DNA of 64,000 nucleotides, taken from Mesorhizobium loti. Its GTDB lineage: Bacteria; Pseudomonadota; Alphaproteobacteria; Rhizobiales; Rhizobiaceae. The position numbers were made by a program, and so were the translations under genes. Below the pieces are notes generated by a model, which did no database searches, was not told the DNA's origin, and was given only the letters and a program-made list of their open reading frames with translations. This document shows, piece by piece, positions 1 through 9,814 of this stretch. Location: assembly GCA_002356515.1 (NCBI GenBank), contig AP017605.1:6185020-6249019 (forward strand), given 5' to 3'. The stretch's first letter is position 1. Every line of letters begins with the position of its first letter.

Positions 1-323
1 CCGCTATCCGATGGCCGGATAAGATCCAGCGCGCTGACGGGGTCCAGCCCGTAGCCACTGCCCAGCACGTGCAGATCATTGCGCGGAAGGAGCACTACCT
101 CACCGGCACGCACCTCGATCGCCGGCTCGCCCTCGACGCTTATAAGCAGTCTTCCCTCGACAACGAAGTGATAGGCGATCAGCAGCAACGGGTCCGTCAT
201 GTACTTTTTGCAATCCTCGGCGGAAAGCCTAGTGGCAACGCACCATGGGGCGGTGAAGCGGGCGTCTAGAAATACACCGCCCGTCAGTCGAAATGACCTC
301 AGAACGTCCGAGAGTGGGTCCAT
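1..323 (-). CDS. AraC-family regulator, cupin N-terminal part (partial)
   Basis: Reading left from ATG at 321-323, the frame stays open to the window edge, so about 107 N-terminal residues are visible and the C-terminal HTH lies outside. The protein opens MDPLSDVLRSFRLTGG and continues with FLDARFTAPWC, the usual start of AraC regulators with a Cupin_6 sensor domain; further on there is a GEVVLLPRND cupin strand. It is divergent from the methyltransferase gene at 490 across a 166-bp gap, so it may control that gene (inference). Family call is strong; ligand unknown. Confidence 0.85.
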   Translation of the reverse strand, partial: MDPLSDVLRSFRLTGGVFLDARFTAPWCVATRLSAEDCKKYMTDPLLLIAYHFVVEGRLLISVEGEPAIEVRAGEVVLLPRNDLHVLGSGYGLDPVSALDLIRPSDS

Positions 324-489
324 AGCGGTCTTCCTGATTTGGACGATCAGTCATCTGTTTCGGCCGCGCGATCATACTCGCCGGCATGGTGGGCTTCTAT
401 ACACCCCTCACCAAGACGGGCGCCATCCGCACCGACCGGTCGTGGCCGGGCTCTCGTCATCTGATGATCCAACTATGGAAGGTAACACT

Positions 490-1323
490 GTGCTTGATTC
501 AAGCAAAACCACTTCCCCGACGGTCTTGTCTGACTTTGCGGCTATCAAGGTCCGCCAGCAGGTCACCTGGGCCGCCGGCGACTATGCCATGATCGGCACC
601 ACGCTGCAGATCGTTGGAGAGCGCATATGCGAGGCAGTCGACCTGCGCGCAGATGAGCGAGTAATCGACGTTGCTGCCGGAAACGGCAATGCCACGCTTG
701 CCGCCGCGCGGCGTTACGCTCAGGTCACCTCAACGGATTACGTCGACGCCCTTTTGCAACGAGGCCAGGAGCGCGCCGATGGGGAGCGCCTGTCCGCTAC
801 TTTCAAGGAGGCCGACGCCGAGGCGCTGCCCTATGCGGATGGCTCGTTCGACGTTGCGCTGTCGACCTTCGGTGTCATGTTCACCCCAAACCAAGAGAAG
901 GCAGCAGCCGAACTCACCCGCGTGGTTCGCCAGGGTGGTCGCATCGGCATCGCCAACTGGACGCCCAACGGGTTCATCGGTCAGCTGTTCAAGGCCATCG
1001 GCAAATATCTGCCTACGCCGGCCGGCGTTAAATCGCCGGCGCTTTGGGGCACGCAGGTGCGGCTCGCCGAACTCTTCGCCGGGCATCACGTCAGAAGCTC
1101 AAGCCAGATTTTCAACTTCCGGTACAAATCCGCTGATCATTTCTTTGGTGTCTTCAAGACCTACTACGGCCCGATGAACCGCGCCTTTGCGACCCTCGAA
1201 GTCGGTGCGCAAGCTGCTTTGAAGGCTGACATCTTTGATCTTCTGGATCGAATGAACCGGGGCGGACGGGGTACGCTCATCGTACCCAGCGAGTATCTCG
1301 AGGCCGTTATCACGACGCGCTAA
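490..1323 (+). CDS. class I SAM-dependent methyltransferase
   Basis: A 277-residue Methyltransf_11/25-type enzyme that should move a methyl group from S-adenosylmethionine to an unidentified small molecule. Motif I (VIDVAAGNGNATLA) is near residues 58-70 and the post-motif ALPYADGSFDVAL follows near 115-127. The GTG at 490 is preferred because GGAAGGT at 477-483 sits at ribosome-binding distance; the in-frame ATG at 475 is the alternative. Codons upstream of 475 remain open but look non-coding. The gene is divergent from an AraC regulator and stands alone on its strand. Confidence 0.88.
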   Translation: MLDSSKTTSPTVLSDFAAIKVRQQVTWAAGDYAMIGTTLQIVGERICEAVDLRADERVIDVAAGNGNATLAAARRYAQVTSTDYVDALLQRGQERADGERLSATFKEADAEALPYADGSFDVALSTFGVMFTPNQEKAAAELTRVVRQGGRIGIANWTPNGFIGQLFKAIGKYLPTPAGVKSPALWGTQVRLAELFAGHHVRSSSQIFNFRYKSADHFFGVFKTYYGPMNRAFATLEVGAQAALKADIFDLLDRMNRGGRGTLIVPSEYLEAVITTR

Positions 1324-1519
1324 CGATCAAAGAGGCAAATGTCGCATCGGCATCCACGAGCTAGCGGCGACAGTTGTGGGAAAATTTCAACGCCTCGATC
1401 TTTGTTACCGAACGGCGATTTCGGTGGAACCTTCCAGATACAAATGTGGAGCATTCAACATTCGTCGAACGCCCGTTGGATACATCCCTCGGTGCCCCAA
1501 GGCTCTACAGGAGAAGAAA

Positions 1520-1696
1520 ATGTCAATGTTTGAAACGCTCGCTCGCTATGGGGCGGCCTTCAAAAATGCCCGTGAAGCACGAAAGTCGGAACGCGTTCTG
1601 AACAGCCTACCGATCGAAATTCAAAAGGACATAGGCTGGCCGGTTACGCCGCGCTCAAAAAGGCTCTCATCAAACACTTGGGGCAGGTTCCTCTGA
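1520..1696 (+). CDS. small DUF1127-like protein
   Basis: A 58-residue basic protein starting MSMFETLARYGAAFKN, preceded by AGGAGAAG just before the ATG. The segment LNSLPIEIQKDIGWP matches the short DUF1127 (YjiS-like) motif with its conserved LP and DIG. Such proteins are abundant in rhizobia; some influence RNA and phosphate or carbon metabolism, but no function can be assigned here. It stands alone between the methyltransferase and osmC genes. Confidence 0.6.
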   Translation: MSMFETLARYGAAFKNAREARKSERVLNSLPIEIQKDIGWPVTPRSKRLSSNTWGRFL

Positions 1697-1876
1697 ACGA
1701 CGCCCATCGCCCTTAACATCTGCAATCCGTTGGCTTGGCCTTGCCGGAGTTAAGCCAGCATAGCGTCTCGTCCGGCGATTCTACGCCCACTCCCATGTTG
1801 GGTACAACGCCCCATGGGAAGACAACCAGTCCGCTGAAAGACTCGGACCCATCACTATCGACAGGAGTACGACCTA

Positions 1877-2443
1877 ATGACCAAGCACACAAAAACCGCC
1901 ACGAATGGCGTCAACGTAGCCGCTCTGCTTGGCGCCCGCGAGGCGCTGAAGGATGCCCCCGAGGCCGCCCGCTTCAAATGGAGAGCAACTAGTGAGTGGG
2001 TAAAGGGCACCCACAACCGAGCCACGGTTGCCGGATTTTTCGGCCTGGGCACAGAACACCAGCATCGCCAGACCTACAAGTTCGAGTCCGATCACCCGGA
2101 AGTCTTCGCGTCGGAAGACAACGGCGCGACGCCGGTGGAGTTTGTGCTGGTCGGCCTGGCCGGTTGCCTGACCGCGGGCATCGCGGCTGTTGCGCAAAAC
2201 CGCAACATCCAGCTGCACTCAGTCAAGGCGACGCTTGAGGCGGGCATGAATATCCAGGGTATCCTCGGCATTGATCCGGATGTGCGCAATGGTTTCGATG
2301 GCATCAAGGTGCATTACGATATCGACGCCGACGCCAGCGCGGAAGACATAGCCGCTCTCGTCGCACAGTCGCAAAAGCGTTCGGCCGTCTTTGACGTGGT
2401 CGCCAACCCGACCGATGTCACTGTCACCTCGAGCAAGTCCTGA
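1877..2443 (+). CDS. OsmC family protein with a single cysteine
   Basis: A 188-residue OsmC/YhfA-like protein. The signature LVGLAGCLTAGIA places one cysteine at residue 97; the second cysteine that classical OsmC/Ohr hydroperoxide reductases need is absent, so peroxidase activity by the standard two-Cys mechanism is doubtful. The start has ACAGGAG upstream. Its stop overlaps the next start by one base (TGATG), so it is probably translated together with the flavin monooxygenase downstream. Family assignment is firm; the chemistry is unknown. Confidence 0.9.
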   Translation: MTKHTKTATNGVNVAALLGAREALKDAPEAARFKWRATSEWVKGTHNRATVAGFFGLGTEHQHRQTYKFESDHPEVFASEDNGATPVEFVLVGLAGCLTAGIAAVAQNRNIQLHSVKATLEAGMNIQGILGIDPDVRNGFDGIKVHYDIDADASAEDIAALVAQSQKRSAVFDVVANPTDVTVTSSKS

Positions 2444-3738
2444 TGAGCGAAAGCGCATCGCGCGGGATCGCCGGCACCGTTGACGTAGTCGTCATCGGTG
2501 CCGGTCACTCCGGCCTGGCCATGAGTTATTTGCTAGGCCAGTGCTCGCTCAGGCATGTGGTTCTCGAGCGAGGCGAGGTCGCGAATTCCTGGCGCACGGA
2601 GCGCTGGGATTCACTGCGTTTGCTTACGCCCAACTGGATGACGCGGCTCCCCGGCTACCCATACCGGGGCGATGACCCGGACGGCTACATGAGCGCCGGC
2701 CAAGCCGCTGATTTCATCTCCAATTATGGCACATACACATCAGCACCGGTTCTTACGCGCACCACTGTCACCAGAGTCGCGCAGAGCAGACACGGCTTTC
2801 GGGTCGAGACCTCGCGTGGGGACTGGCTGTGCCAAGCCGTCGTGCTCGCGACTGGTGCGTTCAACAAGCCGGTCATACCGAGATTGGCCGAGGCCATGCC
2901 AGCCAATGTCGAACAGCTATCGGCTCACACCTACCGCAATCCGCGGCAACTTGCCCCTGGCGGGGTGTTGGTGGTTGGGGCATCGGCTACAGGCCTGCAA
3001 TTGGCACAGGAGATTCAGCTCAGCGGCCGGCCTGTAACGCTCGCGGTAGGCGAACACGTTCGGCTGCCGCGCGTCTATCGAGGTCGCGACATCCAATGGT
3101 GGATGCTCGCGACGGGCGTATTGGACCAGCACATCGATGACGTAGACGACCCCGACCGCGCCCGAAGAGTACCGTCGCCACAGCTTGTCGGCACATCGGA
3201 TCGCGCGACGCTCGACCTCAATGTCCTGCAAGGACAGGGCGTCAAAATCGTCGGGCGGCTGATGGGCATTCGCGACTCTGTAGCCCAATTTTCCGGATCG
3301 CTGCGCAACGTCTGCGCGCTCGCCGACCTGAAGATGAACCGGCTGCTCGCTTGGATCGACCAATGGGCAGAGGCCAATACTCCGTCCGGCATCGGTCCCA
3401 CCGAACGCTTCGTTCCTACCTTAGTTGGTGAGACGTCACAGCTGGAACTCAAACTCGGGGAAGACATTCGCACGGTGCTATGGGCTACCGGTTCTAAGCC
3501 GGATTTTTCATGGCTGGACTTGCCAATCTTCGATCGCAAGGGCGACCTCAAGCATAGTCGCGGTGTTGCTGACGTTCCCGGTGTGTATGTGTTGGGGCTG
3601 CCTTACTTGCGTCGCCGGAAATCGAGCTTCATCCACGGCGCTGAGGACGATGTGCGCGAACTCAGCACCCATATCGCCGACTACTTCGACAGGTCAACGA
3701 GCCAAATAAAGTCGCGTCTCCGCTCGGTGGCGATCTAG
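2443..3738 (+). CDS. flavin-dependent monooxygenase-like NAD(P)-binding protein
   Basis: A 431-residue CzcO/FMO-like flavoprotein. The FAD-binding GxGxxG (VIGAGHSG) is at residues 18-24, ATG (VLATGAF) near 134-140 and the second, NAD(P)H-binding glycine motif (VVGASATG) near 177-184, the usual two-nucleotide arrangement. Members oxygenate soft nucleophiles or ketones using NADPH and oxygen; the substrate here is unknown. Start and stop overlap with the osmC-like gene indicate one transcript. Confidence 0.87.
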   Translation: MSESASRGIAGTVDVVVIGAGHSGLAMSYLLGQCSLRHVVLERGEVANSWRTERWDSLRLLTPNWMTRLPGYPYRGDDPDGYMSAGQAADFISNYGTYTSAPVLTRTTVTRVAQSRHGFRVETSRGDWLCQAVVLATGAFNKPVIPRLAEAMPANVEQLSAHTYRNPRQLAPGGVLVVGASATGLQLAQEIQLSGRPVTLAVGEHVRLPRVYRGRDIQWWMLATGVLDQHIDDVDDPDRARRVPSPQLVGTSDRATLDLNVLQGQGVKIVGRLMGIRDSVAQFSGSLRNVCALADLKMNRLLAWIDQWAEANTPSGIGPTERFVPTLVGETSQLELKLGEDIRTVLWATGSKPDFSWLDLPIFDRKGDLKHSRGVADVPGVYVLGLPYLRRRKSSFIHGAEDDVRELSTHIADYFDRSTSQIKSRLRSVAI

Positions 3739-3877
3739 GGCGGCGACGGAGGACGCGCCTCAACATTCCTTAGCTGAATTCCGTGCTGCGCGGGCGTCAT
3801 CCCATCTTCATCGGCGGCGTCAGCGCGGACGAGCGAGCGATAGCCACCGAAATCTCCCACTGCGTTAGGACATTAAA

Positions 3878-5164
3878 ATGCGCATCAAACCAGGCTGTTC
3901 CCATTACGACGCCATCATCGTCGGCGCTCGCTGTGCCGGTGCCTCGACCGCCATGCTGCTTGCGCGAGCCGGGCTGCGAGTCCTTGCGCTCGACCGCAGG
4001 GCCTATGGATCGGACACGTTGTCGACCCATGCGCTGATGCGCCCGGCTGTTCTCCAGCTGTCGCGTTGGGGCCTGCTGAAGAGGCTGCTCGACGCCGGCA
4101 CGCCCTTGATAACCGCGACCGCCTTCCACTATGGCGATCAGGAAATCACCATACCTCTGCGCGCGAGCCCGCATCTGCCGGGCCTGATAGCACCGAGGCG
4201 CACGCTGCTGGACAGGACGCTGGTCGATGCCGCTCGCGAGGCCGGCGCCGAGGTGTTGCACGACACGGTCGTTGCGGATTTGGTCAGCAGCGCCGATGGC
4301 AGGATGCGTGGCGTTCAGATACTCACTTCTGACGGAGCGCATCTAACCATCACAGCCGACATAGTCATTGGGGCGGATGGGATTGGGTCGCTGGTGGCGA
4401 AGCGCTGTGGAGCGCAGACGCTGCGGCGCGGCCAAGTTTCGGCCGCCCATCTCTACGCCTACGTGCCGGTCGAGCCGGAGAGCAGCTACCATTGGTATTT
4501 TCGCGAGGGTATAAGCGGCTCGTTCATCCCGACCAATGACGGCCTCGCCTGCATCGTGGCCTCAGTGCCGACAAAACAGTTCGACGAACGCTTTCGAGGT
4601 GGCCACGCAGACGCCCGCATGGCTACTCTGCACGCAGTGTCTCCAGAATTAGCCGCACAGGCCGGGAAGGCAACTCGCGGAAGAATCCATGTCTTTCGTG
4701 GCGCGCCGGGTTTCCTGCGCCAAGCGCATGGTCCAGGCTGGGCGCTTGTCGGTGATGCCGGGTTCTTCCGCGACCCGATCACGTCGCACGGTATTTCCGA
4801 TGCGCTGCGCGATAGCGAAAGCCTTGCCTGTGCAATCCTCGATAACACCGCCAAGGCCTTTGAGGTCTACCAGCGCGAGCGCGATCTGATCAGCGGGAAA
4901 ATCCTCGACGCCACCGACGCAATCGCATCCTTCAACTGGACGTTGCTCGACATAGAGGACAGGCATCGGCAGTTCAGCACCGTGATGAAAGCCGAGATTG
5001 TGCAGTTGTCCCAGTGCGATATGCCCGGCCGCAGCCCCGCGGTGCGCGGGCGGCAAACGACCACAGCCCTGACCCTGGCGAGTAAAGGCTCGTCTAACAG
5101 GAGAGAGGTAGCTCATGCCAACCGGAGGTCGAAGCGACTACGCCAACGAAACATTGCTCAGTGA
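3878..5164 (+). CDS. FAD-dependent oxidoreductase (UbiH / geranylgeranyl reductase-like)
   Basis: A 428-residue group A flavoprotein. It has GxGxxG-like VGARCAG at residues 15-21, DG motif VIGADGIGS near 163-171, and GD motif LVGDAGFFRDP near 290-300, all in family order. These enzymes hydroxylate aromatic rings or reduce prenyl chains with NAD(P)H; the substrate is not readable. The last roughly 40 residues are basic and low in family character. The gene follows the flavin monooxygenase by 139 bp and precedes a hydratase and a carrier, suggesting a catabolic or detoxification set (inference). Confidence 0.87.
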   Translation: MRIKPGCSHYDAIIVGARCAGASTAMLLARAGLRVLALDRRAYGSDTLSTHALMRPAVLQLSRWGLLKRLLDAGTPLITATAFHYGDQEITIPLRASPHLPGLIAPRRTLLDRTLVDAAREAGAEVLHDTVVADLVSSADGRMRGVQILTSDGAHLTITADIVIGADGIGSLVAKRCGAQTLRRGQVSAAHLYAYVPVEPESSYHWYFREGISGSFIPTNDGLACIVASVPTKQFDERFRGGHADARMATLHAVSPELAAQAGKATRGRIHVFRGAPGFLRQAHGPGWALVGDAGFFRDPITSHGISDALRDSESLACAILDNTAKAFEVYQRERDLISGKILDATDAIASFNWTLLDIEDRHRQFSTVMKAEIVQLSQCDMPGRSPAVRGRQTTTALTLASKGSSNRREVAHANRRSKRLRQRNIAQ

Positions 5165-5211
5165 GTAGCAAGCCGCAGTCGAACCGCTGAATTCAAACAA
5201 AGGTAAAAAAA

Positions 5212-5358
5212 ATGCATCGCTCTTTCGGAATGGAAACCTTACCGCCCTCAAGCCTTTGGACGCTAGTCCGCCAAGGCCCATCCATCGAAGACGTTCGACG
5301 CCACCTGCTTAAGGTAACGAACTACCGGGACTTGTTCCCGACAAAGGGCACGACCTGA
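5212..5358 (+). CDS. hypothetical 48-residue ORF
   Basis: Short frame starting MHRSFGMETLPPSSLWTLVR, with AAAGG 10-14 bases before the ATG. It lies between the FAD oxidoreductase and MaoC genes on the same strand. Composition is protein-like (IEDVRRHLLKVTNYRDL) but I recognise no family. It may be a genuine small protein or the head of a decayed gene. Confidence 0.4.
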   Translation: MHRSFGMETLPPSSLWTLVRQGPSIEDVRRHLLKVTNYRDLFPTKGTT

Positions 5359-5437
5359 TCTTACCGTCACGATTTGGCGGCGTGGTCCAGCGATGGCTGG
5401 CTCAGCCACATGACGCAACTTAACTTGGAGTAAGCCC

Positions 5438-5890
5438 ATGAATGCAAAGACACAGGATGGCTGGATTGGCGTCGTCAAGGGACGCCCGCAAGTGGGCGCA
5501 TTCGCCGAGCGCTCTCGGCGCACGCGTCCCGAAGACATCGCGGCCTTCACCGAGATGACCGGTGACCGCAATCCGCTGCACTACGACAGGGCACTGGCCG
5601 AGGCCTCCGTGTTCGGCAAGCTCATCGTCCAGGGCGGCGTCACCTCCGGCATCCTCAATGCGCTGGTAGCCGAGGACCTTCCCGGTCCAGGCACGGTGTT
5701 CCTTGAAGTCGGCTGGAAGTTCGTCAAGGCGGTCGGCGTCGGCGAGATGATCACCGGCCGCGTCGAGATCAAGGAGGTGCGCCCCGATAAGCCGATCTGC
5801 AAGATCGAGACCTCGGTGCGCAATGAGGCCGGCGACGTCTGCCTGACCGGCACCGCGACTGTGTTCACCGTGCCGCTGGCTCGCGGCTGA
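5438..5890 (+). CDS. MaoC-like (R)-enoyl-CoA hydratase family protein
   Basis: A 150-residue hot-dog-fold protein. The hydratase pair is visible: D43 and H48 in TGDRNPLHYD, followed by FGKLIVQGGVTSG, the standard (R)-specific hydratase signature. Such enzymes add water to trans-2-enoyl-CoA or related thioesters. The RBS is TTGGAGTAAG before the ATG. It is 10 bp upstream of the MFS carrier, so the two are likely co-transcribed. Confidence 0.9.
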   Translation: MNAKTQDGWIGVVKGRPQVGAFAERSRRTRPEDIAAFTEMTGDRNPLHYDRALAEASVFGKLIVQGGVTSGILNALVAEDLPGPGTVFLEVGWKFVKAVGVGEMITGRVEIKEVRPDKPICKIETSVRNEAGDVCLTGTATVFTVPLARG

Positions 5891-5900
5891 GTGGTTGGTC

Positions 5901-7157
5901 ATGGCGCTCCGGCTGAGTTCTGATAGCGCGGCCGAGGCCGTCCTGGTCAAGGATACGCATCGCTGGTGTGTACTTGCCTTGCTCTGCCTCGCCGTGGTGC
6001 TGTCGCTGACCACCTGGTTTTCAGCTACCGCGATCACGCCCGAGCTCAAGGCGGCGTGGCTTCTCTCGAGCACGATCGAGGCATGGCTGACCAATGGCGT
6101 GCAGATCGGCTTCGTTGCCGGCGCGCTGGTCTCGAGCCTCGTCAACCTGCCCGACGTCGTCAGGTTGAACCGGCTGATGGCAGTTTCTGCACTGCTTGCC
6201 GCCGCTGCCAACGCCTGTCTGTTGCTGCAGCCCGGACAGGTCGGCATCGTCGCTGCCCGCATCCTCACCGGCGTTGCGTTGGCCGGTGTCTATCCGCCCG
6301 CGCTGAAGCTGGTCTCGACCTGGTTCATACGAGGCAGGGGACTGGCGCTCGGCGCCGTCATCGGTGCGCTGACACTGGGTTCGGCGCTGCCGCATCTGTT
6401 CCGGGCACTCACCGGTTCGCTCAACTGGCAATCGGTGGTGCTTGCCGCAAGCGTGGCGACACTCATCGGATCCACGATATTCTGGTTCTTCGCTGGCGAA
6501 GGGCCGCATCCATTCGGCAAGGCGATCTTTGAACCGCGCCAGATAGGCGCAATTTTCGGCGACAGGCCGTTGCTGCTGGTCAATATCGGCTATCTCGGCC
6601 ACATGTGGGAACTCTATGCGATGTGGGCATGGCTGCTCACCTATGCCCGGGCTGCACTCGAAGTGCAGGGTCAACCGTCGCCGGCTTTTGCATCACTGTT
6701 CACGTTCTGCGCCATCGCTGCGGGTGTCGCCGGCTGCCTGCTTGGCGGCGTGTTGTCCGACCGCTTCGGCCGCAGCCTGACCACGGCAGGAATGATGATC
6801 GTGTCCGGCCTCTGTGCGCTGGCCATCGGCTTTGTCTTTGACGGGCCGCTCTGGCTGTTCGTCCTGGTCGCACTGGTCTGGGGCATCTCAGTCATCGGGG
6901 ATTCCGCGCAGTTCTCGGCGGCGGTGACGGAGCTTGGCGACAGGCGCTTTGTCGGCACGGCGCTGTCCGTCCAACTCGGGCTCGGCTTTGCCCTCACCGT
7001 GCTGGTCATCGGCTTGATCCCGCGCATAGCGGGCTTGCTTGGCGGCTGGCGTTGGGCATTCCTGCTTCTAGTACCTGGACCGTTGATCGGTGCCGCGGCC
7101 ATGCTTGGCCTGCGGCGACTACCTGCTTCCACGAAGATGGCAGGCGGAAAGCGGTAA
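5901..7157 (+). CDS. major facilitator superfamily transporter
   Basis: A 418-residue inner-membrane protein with about twelve hydrophobic spans. A loop like the MFS signature is seen as GVLSDRFGRSLTTAG between the halves, and PPALKLVSTWFIRGRGLALG occupies the other half. ATG at 5901 is chosen; the frame also opens with TTG at 5895. It is probably an efflux or uptake carrier for the product or substrate of the upstream oxidoreductases (inference). A loose dyad (AAACCTC ... GAGGTTT) just after the stop may be a weak terminator. Confidence 0.9.
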   Translation: MALRLSSDSAAEAVLVKDTHRWCVLALLCLAVVLSLTTWFSATAITPELKAAWLLSSTIEAWLTNGVQIGFVAGALVSSLVNLPDVVRLNRLMAVSALLAAAANACLLLQPGQVGIVAARILTGVALAGVYPPALKLVSTWFIRGRGLALGAVIGALTLGSALPHLFRALTGSLNWQSVVLAASVATLIGSTIFWFFAGEGPHPFGKAIFEPRQIGAIFGDRPLLLVNIGYLGHMWELYAMWAWLLTYARAALEVQGQPSPAFASLFTFCAIAAGVAGCLLGGVLSDRFGRSLTTAGMMIVSGLCALAIGFVFDGPLWLFVLVALVWGISVIGDSAQFSAAVTELGDRRFVGTALSVQLGLGFALTVLVIGLIPRIAGLLGGWRWAFLLLVPGPLIGAAAMLGLRRLPASTKMAGGKR

Positions 7158-8102
7158 ACCTCATCCCTCCGAAATCCGATGGAGAGGTTTCTGCATCAGG
7201 CTCTCCCAGCGTGGAGAGTGGGCGTCGAATCCCGTGACGCCGGTCTTGTTGCCTTGATCGGTGGAGTTCACGGGCAGGTTGACGACCGCGCGCCCTGCCG
7301 ACTTGCAAAATAGCCTCCCGTTTCCAGGTGGTGATACGCACCACGATTGTGTTGCGGGCGAGGCCACCTCCTTCTCACCTGCAAACTTGCTCGCACGATG
7401 GAAACATCGTGCGAAATCCTCTCGATGTCGTATCATCGCGCAAGATCTGACATCATAGACTTCATGGTTCCGAAGGCAACGGCGACAAAGCAAGTGCATG
7501 AGATCTAGGGTTCCTGGAGCGAACACGTGCATAGCGGAAACGCGCGTCCAACATCCCGCAATCGATGTCATGCCGTATGAGCATACCGGTCATTTCGCTT
7601 CTCTGATCGACTGCTCTGCGATGGTCATGCTTGGTAGTGGTGGGATGACTGCTTATTGCGATTTCGTCCCACAAGCAGACAGTCAGCTTGCGGCCCCAAA
7701 GCGGTCGGTTCGGCAACGCGTCAGGAATGGAGCTTGCGAACCATCAATGCCGAACCGACAGCGGTTCAGGGCCTCCGACCCTGTCGACGCCAGATATCCG
7801 GCAGTTCATTGTTGACGACGGTGCTGGACGGGGCCCCCGACCTTGTCAGGCACCAACAAGGAATTCGAGACTGTCGATCGGATGCTTGCGTCTCACGCGC
7901 GCACCCTCAGCCTCGACGCTTTTTCCGTTACCTGGATGAAGACCACCGCGCATCTTTCCTGATCTCTTTGCGCTCGATTGGCGGGATCGATACCCCTTAT
8001 CCAATGCGTCCGCCACTACGGCACCTTACGAATATGTATTCCAACGGAAATGCGCGGGAAACATGAATGGCTCATTGTTTCGGAAGGAATGGAGTCATCT
8101 TA
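7158..8102. other. gene-free stretch with one hairpin
   Basis: About 0.95 kb in which I find no frame with protein-like composition on either strand. The only clear structure is a perfect 12-bp inverted repeat, GTCGGTTCGGCA at 7704-7715 and TGCCGAACCGAC at 7748-7759, separated by 32 nt; its role is unknown. Confidence 0.5.
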
Positions 8103-8324
8103 ATGAACAGGATCGCTGAAACCTTCTGGATTGCGTTCGCGCTGGTTCTAGGCGCGGCCCTTGCAGCCGTCGCGGTACCGATCGTTGCCATCGGTTGCTT
8201 TTTTTTGAGCTCGCGCTTCCTGTGGCGATGCGGAGGGTTTATCGGCACCCCTATTGCGGCCGTGTCGTTTATCCCTCCACCCGAAGGGATTCGGATGATC
8301 GGTCCCGTGTTGCTCCGACCATAG
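8103..8324 (+). CDS. hypothetical small membrane protein
   Basis: A 73-residue frame starting MNRIAETFWIAFALVLGAAL, with AAGGAATGGAG upstream of the ATG. Residues about 8-40 form one long or two short hydrophobic segments; the tail is proline-rich. No family recognised. The good RBS and membrane profile are the only support. Confidence 0.45.
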   Translation: MNRIAETFWIAFALVLGAALAAVAVPIVAIGCFFLSSRFLWRCGGFIGTPIAAVSFIPPPEGIRMIGPVLLRP

Positions 8325-8477
8325 AGACGACCCACACCGTCGTTGGGCGATCGCAACCCTGTGAGTGTGTCCGCGGTTGCAACGATGGCCGCTGCCGCCA
8401 TGGCGCCGGATACGTTTCGGACACTGCCGCATCGAACTGGCGTTCTGGGTATCGCCCGCAACAAAGAGCAAGAATGA

Positions 8478-9272
8478 ATGTTGGATGAAAAAGCCCAGGA
8501 GCCGCTTGCAATATCATTGGTTCCACAGATTGACAGATGCGGCGGAAACGACGGCCTTGCGTTCCAAGGCGCGCCTGGCTGGCATCTGGCACCACCACGT
8601 GCATCCGTCGTCGAGACACCCGATGGCATAGGCACCATTGGCCTGCACAACTTTATTGCGCAACAGTTTTCCATGCCGGAGGGCATGTGCGGGCGTGCGG
8701 CCGGGGCTGTCATGGGTCTGATAAATCACCTGCCCAACAGGCGGGCCATCGAACGATTGGACATCGGCGAGAAGGATGACGTGCTAGAAATAGGGTTTGG
8801 GCCGGGTTGGGCGCTCAAAAAAATGGCCAGACTTGCGCACAGCGGTACGATCACAGGGGTGGATCGGTCGCCGACGATGTTTCGTCAGGCCCAAATTCGA
8901 AATCGAGCCGCAATTCAAGACGGAAAGCTGAAACTGATCCAGGGCACCTTCGAGCGGCTGCCAGTGGAAAGCGCCTCAATGGACAAGGTTCTGGCCGTCA
9001 ACGTGATATACTTCTGCTCGCCGACCGGAACCGCCTTGGCGGAAGCCCACAGGGTCCTGCGTCCAGGCGGAACAATGTCGATCTACGCGACGGATTGCTC
9101 TTCAATGAAGAGGTTGCAATTCGTTGGCCCCGAAACACGACAAACATTTGATCTAAAAGGACTTGAGGATTTCCTCGGCAAGAGCGCATTTGCGTCGGAT
9201 CAAATCGATATTCAAATGATTTGGTTGCCATTCGGCTTTCGCGGCCTGGTGGCGCGACTGTGCAAGCGGTGA
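8478..9272 (+). CDS. class I SAM-dependent methyltransferase
   Basis: Up to 264 residues. Family-like sequence begins at about residue 57 (LHNFIAQQFSMPEG); motif I is VLEIGFGPGWAL and the acidic motif is ITGVDRSP, followed by HRVLRPGGTMSIY. The first roughly 55 residues resemble no methyltransferase and may be untranslated; the in-frame ATG at 8673 gives a shorter protein, but no start codon lies exactly at the family boundary. Substrate unknown. It stands alone between gene-poor flanks. Confidence 0.8.
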   Translation: MLDEKAQEPLAISLVPQIDRCGGNDGLAFQGAPGWHLAPPRASVVETPDGIGTIGLHNFIAQQFSMPEGMCGRAAGAVMGLINHLPNRRAIERLDIGEKDDVLEIGFGPGWALKKMARLAHSGTITGVDRSPTMFRQAQIRNRAAIQDGKLKLIQGTFERLPVESASMDKVLAVNVIYFCSPTGTALAEAHRVLRPGGTMSIYATDCSSMKRLQFVGPETRQTFDLKGLEDFLGKSAFASDQIDIQMIWLPFGFRGLVARLCKR

Positions 9273-9520
9273 CGTGGTGTACGGGTGTACCGCGCGCCAA
9301 CTGACCATCTTCGAAGCACCTGCGTGGCAGATGCCAACCACAACGACGGCACAGATTGCCGCCACTACTGGCCCAAGAGCGCCGGACCCCATCTGCAACA
9401 CTGATCGGTGCCAACCAGTCCTCGACCGAGAGTCAAGCGGCAGCCGGAGGATTGATCGGCAAGGATTCACCCTGACCAAGCCCGGTAGCCTGAAAGGCTG
9501 CGCTGCTCTGCGGAGGGCAA

Positions 9521-9814
9521 ATGCCCAATAACGCGCGATTGCGACTGCTGGTAGCCGGCGCTTTCGCAGCCATTGTCGTCTGGGTTGGGTTTTATGTCTT
9601 CGGCGAACATCGATCACACCAGCAAGGAAAAGAAGCGACGTTGCAGCAACTGGTGGATAAAGCGCTGCGGCAGGGGTGCCTCGATGACTTAAATGGCACG
9701 CTTTCCATCCCGCCGAACCACCCATATGAAGTCGCGAACTGCCTCCGAATGGGGTATTTAAGCGAAGCCGAGGTGAAAAGTCGGGAGGATAACCTTGGCA
9801 TCCCACTGCGCTAG
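9521..9814 (+). CDS. hypothetical membrane-anchored small protein
   Basis: A 97-residue protein with one N-terminal membrane helix (about residues 8-27, LLVAGAFAAIVVWVGFYVF) and a soluble tail containing two cysteines (GCLDDL and ANCLRM). GGAGGGCAA precedes the ATG directly, a strong RBS. No family recognised; probably anchored to the inner membrane with its tail outside. Confidence 0.6.
   Translation: MPNNARLRLLVAGAFAAIVVWVGFYVFGEHRSHQQGKEATLQQLVDKALRQGCLDDLNGTLSIPPNHPYEVANCLRMGYLSEAEVKSREDNLGIPLR

Noticed and set aside
199..474. Open codons upstream of the first methyltransferase
   Set aside because: The sequence there has no family character and overlaps the start of the divergent AraC gene; the GTG at 490 has a proper RBS.
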